64,000 nt of DNA. Source: Amblyornis subalaris (Eukaryota > Chordata > Aves > Passeriformes > Ptilonorhynchidae). Made by a program: the position numbers and the translations under genes. The stretch is from the NCBI GenBank assembly GCA_018881555.1, contig JACAXG010000025.1, positions 4,099,899-4,163,898 of the forward strand, given 5' to 3'. Shown here piece after piece: positions 55,501-64,000 of this stretch (position 1 is the stretch's first letter; every line of letters begins with the position of its first letter). Under the pieces are notes generated by a model. That model searched no databases, was not told the DNA's origin, and saw nothing but the letters and a program-made list of their open reading frames with translations.

Positions 55501-57021
55501 CAAGTTCCTTTATGGAATATTTGTTATGCTTCTGTGTCTGTGATGTTGGCACTATCATGAATACTGAATGAGACTTTCAAAAGAAAATTTAAATGTTATT
55601 GGTGGATTGGCTGGCAAGTTTTAGGTAAAATCTTAATCTGTAATAGAATCAAACAAAAGATAATCCAGTATTCTTCCATCAATGATGAACATGAATGAAT
55701 ACTTGTGGAAGAGTGAGAACAGTGTTAGCATATGTAACACTTGGCTTGAATTTTCTTTCAGTCCCTAGCTATTTTCGGTAAAAGGTTGATTGTAAATCTG
55801 GTATAGTTTTTGTGTAGCTAGTAACAGGTGGGTTTTTGCCTCAGACTTGGCCAGTCTTTTTTTGCATGCAGCTAAATGTCTGGCATCCAGATATCCTNTG
55901 GGAAGAAATTCTGTAGGTATGCTATTTGTTCTGTTAAAAACTACTCTTTTTTAAACTTTTTTAAACTTTTGTACTGATTTCCTTTGATGCCACATTTCTG
56001 GAGGAGAGTGGACATTCTGTGTCTATTATAACAGTACATCTCTCCGTTCCTTGTACAATTTTGTAGCCTTTTATCACTTTCTCCCCACACCCAAATGTTA
56101 TTGAAACAATATTGCAACAACCAGAGTCCTAACTTGCTTATTTGTTTTCCCCTGTAGAATTCTCTATGCCTTTGATTGTATCTTTTCCTACCTTCTCTTC
56201 TGGAGCTGAAGGTCCCAGGAATGCTAATGGTATTCAAGATGAGAAGACTGTGATCTGTTTCAGACTTTTTTTCATAATTCCTAACACTGGCTTTACTTGT
56301 GAGTGTTGGCAGTATTCAGTGCAAAGCCCATTGTTTTCTTATGTGCGGAGTTAGAGCCGCTGCTCTCCTTCCTCCGCTCCACTCAGCTTCACCTTCATTC
56401 ATCAGTGCTCGTAATTACCTGCTTTATTGCTCAGTCCCCTCTCTGATAAAGACCACCACCTCTACTGCAGTCAGTCCTTTCCTTGCTTTCCCAATTAATA
56501 GGAGTGTCAGAAAGCTCCTGTTTCTTGGATAATTTAGACTATATCGAACAACAGACTGTTGTGGAGGCCCACTGGTGTCCTCCTTCCTTGTGAAAACAAC
56601 AACTATGTCTGTCCTGTGTTTTCTCGATTTTAACCAATTTATTCATGTGAGGGTGCATCTTCTTTCTTATGCTGTGACTGCAAGAAAGCCTTTGGTGAGA
56701 CTTCTCCAGCACTGTAAATCCAAGTAGACCATGATACTGAGTGAGATCAGTTCTTCATACAAATACACAGAATGCACCAAGGTTTGAAAGTAAGGGTCTC
56801 TTTTTGGAACAGCGGTATCCACTCTTCCCTGCTGGCTCATAATTATGCATATGTGCATTATTTGTAGCTTATATGTCACACTTAATGTTGTGTAATTTCC
56901 TGAAATCCCTGCATTATGCATGCTGTCTTTTTAAAAAATCCAGATCTGTGCATTGGCCAAGAGGAGTGGTTCCAGCATGAGTTCTTGCTCCTTCTTTTGT
57001 GTTGGCATTGGTACTGTAGAA

Positions 57022-57085
57022 GTGTGAGACCAGTTAGATAGGCGATTGGTTAGATGTGAGACCAGTTAGATGGTGATTAATTAAA
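57022..57085. repeat. imperfect tandem duplication, unit about 32 bases
   Basis: GTGAGACCAGTTAGAT occurs twice, 33 bases apart, with a related GGCGATTGG / GGTGATTAA stretch after each copy. Confidence 0.75.
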
Positions 57086-60000
57086 TTGTAAAATAAATCT
57101 TGTCAGCTGCATCATCTATTGGCTCTGGATCTCCTGCTTGTCATTAGGGTTCTGGGTAAGCTGGAAAGCAGCAGTTACTGTAGACAAGCATGACTACTCT
57201 CTTGACAGATATGCAACCTTAGCAGTAGAGCTGTTGCCTTAAAGGTGATGATTAGAAGTGGACACAGACATAGTAATCCTTTCTCTGGAACTTTTGAGCC
57301 TGTAGTTAGTTTACTTTATTAGCTGTATTTGTGAGGGTTCTTACATTTTTATTACTTGAAGGAAAAGTATAATAATAAAGCATCATAGATGTCATTGTAA
57401 TTTGGCACCCACTGCTAAGGACTCTGCTAGGGGAGATGGAAGAAGGAAGCCTTATGACAGTACGTTGTCTTTGTGTCTTTGCATTTGATTCTGGAGTGTT
57501 TTGACAAACATAGGTTTCTATTTCTACATTTTGGTTTAAATGGTATTATGAGGGTTTGGGTTGATTTATGTTTTTTTTCTGATTCACAGGGAGCTAAAGA
57601 TTATTACCAAAGTGTAAAGTGACAAAGAGTTTGTGTACTTGATAGCTTAACAATATCTTCATGTGTTGGCCTGTGTGAGTCATCTAGTTGAAAAAACAGT
57701 GCTTTCTACCTGTGGGTAAAAACTTACAAGTTTGTCCATTTAGACCTGCTCAGTGACACCTGCTCACTGCAAAAATGCTGCACAATCATGTAACAGAATA
57801 TTTGGATTTTGCGTAGTACGTGTTACGTATTCATGCAGACGAAATTTTCTCAGTTTCTATTAATGTACAATAATTACGCACTTGTCAGTCTTCTTGCTGG
57901 TATTATTGAGCTCTCTGTACAGTTCCAAGCATGACAGATCTGAGTCTGTCCGTACCTGGGGCTTCCTGGTTCAATTCATTGCTATTTGTGGTTGCACGTT
58001 TTATTCTTGAACTGGAGATTGATTCAGGAGTGTTTTTTCTATGCTGTGTTGGAAATCTCTGTGGCTCATGAATGTCTTCCCTACTTAAATATTCCATCCA
58101 TGTTAGTGTATTATGAGATTTTTTTGCATTTTGTGTTTATATTGAGGATAGAAAACATGAAAGAACTGTCTGAATGTACAAAGCTAATTTGAATTATGAT
58201 GGGGAGAGCACATGGGGTAATTAATAAGGAAGAATTGAGTGTGAGCTAGGAAATGCATTTTAGGCAGAAGCTCCAGGTGCTGGTGTGTCTTTGGAGTAGG
58301 AAAACATTACAGTAAGGCAGCAGAAGATGAGAAGAATCACAGTTGTATTACTGTACTCTGGATTTCCTTGCTGTATCACTGTCTTGTGTAGTGTGCAGGA
58401 ACAACTGTGCTTTGAGGAATGAGTAAGAGAGTATGCAACAAAGACTGTTCACTGAGAAGGATTCCTCCTTGATTTGTTGCAAAATTTGAAAGACTGATAG
58501 TAAGTGATATGGACGTGTCTTCACCGTGAAGACAAAAATGTCCTTGGAGACTTAGATTCTGTTCTTGCTGGTGTGACAGCAAAATGCCAGGTGGATCATG
58601 TTAATCAGAAAGGCTCATATGTATCCTTGTGTTAATTTTTTTTTGATACTTGATTTGAAATGATGGTGATGTGATTTGCAGCCACGATTAAAACTCACAG
58701 CTGCTGCAACTCCGAAATAGGTGAATTTCGCTCTGAATGGAAGATTCTGTCAAATATGGTTGTTACATTGAAGAACAAAGCTTTGCAGTTTCAGCACCTG
58801 AAGATAGATATTAAAACTAGCTGTAGAAATGGAGAGTGGGTTTATTTGTCTGGCTTATTTTCCAAAATGCTTGTATTTCAACCCATCACAGTCACAAAAC
58901 TGGAAGGTTAACTGAAAAGGATAGAATTAATTACTGGAGTTTAAGGAGGTGCTTTCTTCTGTATGTCCTCAAAAGCAATATCTCACTGATGATTTGTGTG
59001 TAATCGCTCTCGTACATTAATTGAAATGCTCTGGTTGTTTGCAATACTCAGTTGCTGCTGGAAGACTGCATTTTTTTCTAATGTCCTTTATTTTTGTTTG
59101 TGGAGTAATGTTGATAGAAGTGGTTTGTGATAGGTTTACTTTTTTAGTGAATGGTTACTCTTAAAATTCATTTCTGTGTTACTGGTTGTAGCATGGTCTT
59201 CCATTGTTAGAGTAGTGAAGGTTGCAGGAGTCGCCAGTGCTGATAGTGCTAGTAAGATTAAGTTTGTGTACTGTGTACAATTTGTTCTTTGGCTGAACTG
59301 GTGATCTTGAATGCTGTCACAAGGACGGGAGCTTAAACTGTCTTCTCTTAAGGTATGTACTGTGAACTGTCCTTTGAACAAAAACCCCTTCAAACAGTTA
59401 TGTTCCTGTAGGATCTTGGATAGGGGACATGCAGTTACATTTGTAGTGAGGAATGGTTTTTGTTATAACACCTTTAGCCCTTCTTCACAAATATTTTGAC
59501 TTGTTAGTCATAAGTTTGGAGTAAAACTAAGATTGATGCCACTCATGACAGCTTCAGCACAAAGGCTCCAAATGGCAGCAACGAGTGCTGAAGCAAGAAC
59601 ACCACTGAGATTTTAGGAAGGAGAAACAGAAGTACCTCAGTCTGATTATGACACTCACTTTAGTGCATGTTTCACGGGATTCTAGATTCTAAAAATTTCA
59701 AACACGTATTTTGTTTGAGACACCTTTTATGCAGCTACTCAGCTCACATAAGAGAGTAAATTAGGAAAAAGTTACAGACATCCCAGAAGTGTTTTACTGT
59801 GTGTGTTTGTGTACACTATAATGTTATCTTGATGTATTGAGTTAGCCTTAAACACTGTTACGATGTGAATAGCACTAAGCAGTTTGTTTAGCATATAGTT
59901 TAGCTAATGGTAAGAAAGGTGTTCTTAGTGTTGTGATGCTCTGAGGCTTTCCACCACGATGGTGGTGATAAATTTCCAAGATGCCAGCATGCTCTGGAGG

Positions 60001-63000
60001 CAGTGATGCAGTTATCTATAGCCTAGTGAATGTCTATTACTTTTTGATGTATCTTTGTGAGAAAATCTGGTCCTGGATAAGAGCAGAGGAGGATGAGCAG
60101 TCAATTTGCAGCCAGTATGTTCTGTTGCAAAATTGGCAGCACTAAAATGTTTTGCAAGGTGTCACTGTGGCACCTGTCTGCAAGTTTCAGGTGCTGTTAC
60201 CTTCCTCCATTTAAAATGTANGTTTGTTTCATAATAGTGGTTTTTCCATTTGAATTATCAACAGATCTTAAGAAAGCCTTATGACTTTCAAGAAAGATTT
60301 GCTTGATACATCAGCCAAGTCATTTTTCAGTTAGGTTGAGAAATGAGCTGTCAAGTGCTTTGGCTGCTGCCGAGGCAGTGACAGATACAGGAAATGGAGA
60401 AGTTCTGTAAAACTTGAATTAGGTGAGGAAAGAGATCTTGTTGAGGNAAGTAGATGCTTTTCTGTTTGAGGCCAATTACAGTCTTATCTTTTTTTGTGTG
60501 CTTGAAGTGGAGTGGGCTTATGAAGAGTTAGCTAGTAGAGGCTCTTGATACCGCTTGGAAAGAAGAGGTTCATTCAAAGCAGGAAACTTGCACTTAAGTG
60601 TCTTGAAACTCTCTAAATATGCTTATCTCTCCCTATCGACTGTAAAGGAAGTGTAGAGAGATTAGCTTTCCTAGACTACGGTTACTCTTTGTGACTGTTG
60701 CTGTAAGTCTTAAGATATTTATCTCAAAAGCCTAATCTTGCTATAAACTCATCTTGAACTGCTGCTTTACATTTTTATGAGAACAGTCCTTAAAAACTGC
60801 ATCCTTACATTCTCAAACCTTCCAGCACATTGTAAGTTTTTCAAGTCAAGATCATTGTTCATCAAGCTGATAAATGTTATGTGACTGTGTCAAATTACTG
60901 TTTATAGAACAGCAGGAACTAAAGATTTAATGTGAATGAAGTTTTGCTATTATCACTGGGTATGTTGGATCCTTCGGTTAATTCTGAAATCTGGTTCTCA
61001 AGGTGATTTGAGTGAGAGCTGCATTTATGGTGCTAGAACTGACCGCACTGATTTTCGAGGTTTTATCTCTCCTGGAACTGGGAGGGCACCATCCATAGAG
61101 GTTGTTTTTTGTGCAAGTCTGGTCTGTTTTATTGTTTGGGGAAGGGGAAGGGGGAGAGTGTTATATTTTGGTTATGTATTAAGTTGAACTCTGGAAGGAG
61201 TGCTGCTAGTAGCCATTCTTCTCATAATCATGTAAAATCATGTAGCTGTACAGATGAGGTAAGTCTGCATGGTCTTGTGGGCTCAGTGAGGCATAAATTC
61301 AGTCTTTTTTGCTTGCCAGGAAGATTTTAAGTCTTCAGTTTAAGAAATCTCAAGTCTGCATATTGTAGAGATACCTAATACCTCTGTACCAGCCACAAAG
61401 ACACTGATGCTTCAGCCATCCCACACTTGCCGTTTGCAGTCTGCACTGAGCACTGTGCCTGTAGAAGCAAGATGGCTTCTGCATACACTGCATTTTTATA
61501 CACACAAGGATTCCATTATGCCTCTTTAATGTTGTGTTGCACTTATGTTAGATAATTACACATTTGTGATTTAATTAATTTAATTATTCTGAATTGTTTC
61601 TTGCTAAGACTGTCCAGTCTTGTAGCTGCAACTTTTTTTCCAATTTCTTAAATTATTGTCTTTATGTCAAAATGCATTCAGTGCAAAACCATTATTGAAT
61701 AAGTGTAATAAACCACAATATTTAGACTTGCATAAAATACAGCTTCTAATTATGGGTGGCGCCCTCCTGCAGGGGGGATAAAAGTTAAGAAAGCAGTTCT
61801 GTCAGTTTTAGCACCATACATGCAGTTAATATCATTTTAAATGTTATTTTTAATTAATAATAGATGAGGGATAACCACAATAAATTATTATATGTATTTA
61901 AAATATTTAATGGTGTTTAAATACATTTTGCTGGACTGCAACTGTTCTCAAACATGATTCAGGTCATTTCCTTAAGCCGTAACTTGTCTATCTCGTCATG
62001 CTTGCCTGATCATTGTTGGTCTCCAGGGGCCTGCAGTGGGAATCGTGTTCATTGGTGTTTTCTGCGAAGTAGGAATATGGATTTCTTTTATTTTAATCCA
62101 TCGACTGAGTTTCCTGTTAGTTAATTGAGGTATTACAGCAAATAACTAGAATATCATGTGATATTTAGCCAAATACGTTGAAAAAACCTAGGTAGGGTAA
62201 TTGCTGCAGTTAGTTCTGTTAACTAATTATTTCGTTAAATATTTCAAGAAGACATATTTTGCTTGGCAGTAATAATAAACCTTGAAATCAAGGTATTTAC
62301 TGTGTTTTGCATTTATTACTATGGTAGAAACCAAGCTAAGTATTGCAGTATTTTATTATCGATTGATGTGAAGATAAACAATCGACAGCTTTTGGACCCT
62401 TTCCTTTATTCTCAGTTATTTATACAATATCTACAATCCACTAGAATCTTCTTGTTTTTCAGGTATTTCCAAACATTTTCAAGAATGATCCAGAAAACTT
62501 AACCACTGATTTTGTGAAGAGTCTTACATTCTTACAAATCCTTGGATCATGAATTTTAAATGTTTGATCTGAAGCATATTACATATTGCATTTTATCTCT
62601 TTGTTCTTGTCAGTGGTGAAATTTCTATTCCAGTAACACTATGCTGTGGTTTGGACACAACCTCTTGATTTTTTCTCAGAACTGGAGCAAAAAATGGCTG
62701 CTGTCTATTTCTTCCTGGTTTTTTATCACCACTTGCTATTTCACTATATAAATTCAGTAAAACACATCTGAGGGGGTTTTTACCCCTTAATATATTTTCA
62801 TTAAATATATTTATTTAATTAAAAAAGAAGTGTTAACTTTGAATGAGTAGGTTACTATTATTCTGTGAAGCCCATCATGCTGATAGAGATTGCTGGCTCA
62901 TGGTACTGTTTAAGATGTTTGGTCTCTGTACAATAGGTTAAAATAGCTTGGGGTGCTGAATAAACCAGTTTAATTACAAGAGAGTGAGAAAGTTCGGGGC

Positions 63001-63204
63001 AAAGTTTGGATGTATATTGACTAAGCTACATACAATCAAAACACGACTTAAAATACTTTCAAAAATAACTCCAAGTACTTTTGCAGGAAATAAGCCAGAA
63101 ATGTTTTTTTTTGTGAAAATGTATTTGATGTATTTATGTTTCTCCTGTCAAACCCTAGTGGTAGAAGGGTTTAGTTCAGCTGCTCAGGATAGGATTATTG
63201 AGTG

Positions 63205-63535
63205 ATGGTAACTATGAAAAAGCAGGCAGTGAGGTGCTGCGTGTAGCAAGGTGGGAATTAGCCTCTTCTCCCAGGCAGTTAGTGATAGGACACAAGTAAA
63301 TGGCCTCAGGCTGTACCCTGAGAGGTTCAGGTTGGACATCAGGAAGAATTTCTTCACTGAAAGGGTTGTCAAGCATTGGAATGGGCTGCCTAGGGAAGTG
63401 GTGGAGTCACCATCCCTGAAGTGTCCAAGAAATGGCTGCACGTGGCGCTCAGTGCTCTGGTTTAGTTGATGTCATGGTGTTTAGTCAAAGGTTGGATTCT
63501 GTGCTCTTGGAGGTCTTTAATGACTCTATGAGGTA
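63205..63535 (+). mobile_element. 5'-truncated CR1 LINE fragment (3' end)
   Basis: Plus-strand fragment coding for the very C-terminus of the CR1 reverse-transcriptase ORF ([19 protein letters not shown], then [12 protein letters not shown]), followed by the typical 3' tail with GGAGGTCTTTAATGACTCTATGA. Most of the element is missing, as in nearly all CR1 copies. The stretch 63251-63469 is still open by chance of limited decay, but the element cannot be active. It supports a bird (or related sauropsid) source. Confidence 0.88.
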
Positions 63536-64000
63536 AAAATAGAGGTGAATACAGTTTCTGTCTGATGCTACCTGAGTCCAGGATAGGTAATCATTCCTGA
63601 ATTACTTCCTGGTTGTGAGGGACGCTGCTCTAGACTGTGTCTTCTTGCTCTGAGGTGTCAGCTGGCAGGGCTTTGTTGGTTCTGCTGTTTTGCCAATCTC
63701 TCCAAGCACAGCGCAGCTGGGTGGACCCTCTCAGTGTGTCCTGTCCAGTGCAGTTAATCTCACAGTTGGGATAAATTAAGGGGAAGAAAGTGCTTCAGAA
63801 TAGAAGAGGGCACATGGCAGAGGAGGAACTGAGGAGAATAGTACTGCTCTGTGTCTTATGCCCTTCCTGGTGTGCTGTTGATAGGCAGAATTCCTCCCTG
63901 TTGGCTTTCAGACCTAAAGCTTCCTTGAGGTGTGCAAAGAAGGCTGGAATCTAACATCTCAAATTTTCCTAAGAAATATTTATCCATTCATTCCCTTCCA
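63536..64000. other. unique noncoding DNA at the right edge
   Basis: No exon or repeat recognised. Confidence 0.5.

Larger units (their letters stand above)
50131..63200. other. noncoding DNA right of the second CpG island, possible intron 1
   Basis: About 13 kb without a recognisable exon on either strand. If the CpG island fires rightward, this is probably the first intron of that gene. It holds two adjacent perfect hairpins at 52471-52523, a short duplication at 57022-57085, T-rich runs, and AT-rich stretches (61830-61930, 62790-62830). Confidence 0.5.

Noticed and set aside
56142..56354. possible exon with a good acceptor (CCCTGTAG) and 70-codon frame
   Set aside because: The translation matches no family I know, including MREG, and no convincing donor or partner exon was found.
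61750..61790. CTCF-like motif on the minus strand (GGAGGGCGCCACC)
   Set aside because: Several mismatches to the CTCF core when aligned without a gap.

Overview
The window is vertebrate nuclear DNA, most likely from a bird. It is AT-rich and intron-rich, with two sharp CpG islands, very few transposon remnants, and one 5'-truncated CR1 LINE tail of the kind common in bird genomes (about 63.2-63.5 kb). Two protein-coding genes can be read with confidence. They are head to head, as in other vertebrates: TMEM169 on the minus strand (coding 13336-15730) and PECR, peroxisomal trans-2-enoyl-CoA reductase, on the plus strand (coding 27165-43198). Both were recognised by comparison with the human proteins as remembered; no search was run.

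Layout. 1 to about 10 kb: intergenic, no gene recognised. About 10.1-13.3 kb: probable 3' UTR of TMEM169, with candidate poly(A) signals. 13.3-15.9 kb: the two coding exons of TMEM169. 15.9-27.0 kb: its long first intron. 26.5-27.5 kb: CpG island holding a shared bidirectional promoter, with a consensus minus-strand splice donor at 27003 (TMEM169 leader exon) and PECR exon 1 at 27165. 27.2-43.2 kb: eight PECR coding exons, all with GT-AG introns and consistent phases, giving a 305-residue protein. 43.2-49.2 kb: PECR 3' UTR and intergenic DNA. 49.2-50.1 kb: a second strong CpG island with almost no ATG on either strand, which looks like the promoter and noncoding first exon of a further gene, probably running rightward. 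By vertebrate gene order MREG is expected here, but I found no MREG coding sequence. 50.1-64 kb: noncoding, probably intron 1 of that gene or intergenic.

The two genes share a promoter but have no known joint function. PECR reduces trans-2-enoyl-CoA with NADPH in peroxisomal chain elongation; TMEM169 is a two-helix membrane protein of unknown function. The most notable observation is that this PECR has Asn at the position of the human catalytic Tyr (YxxxK motif) and ends in the variant peroxisomal signal PKL. I saw no CRISPR array, tRNA, rRNA or new multi-gene system.
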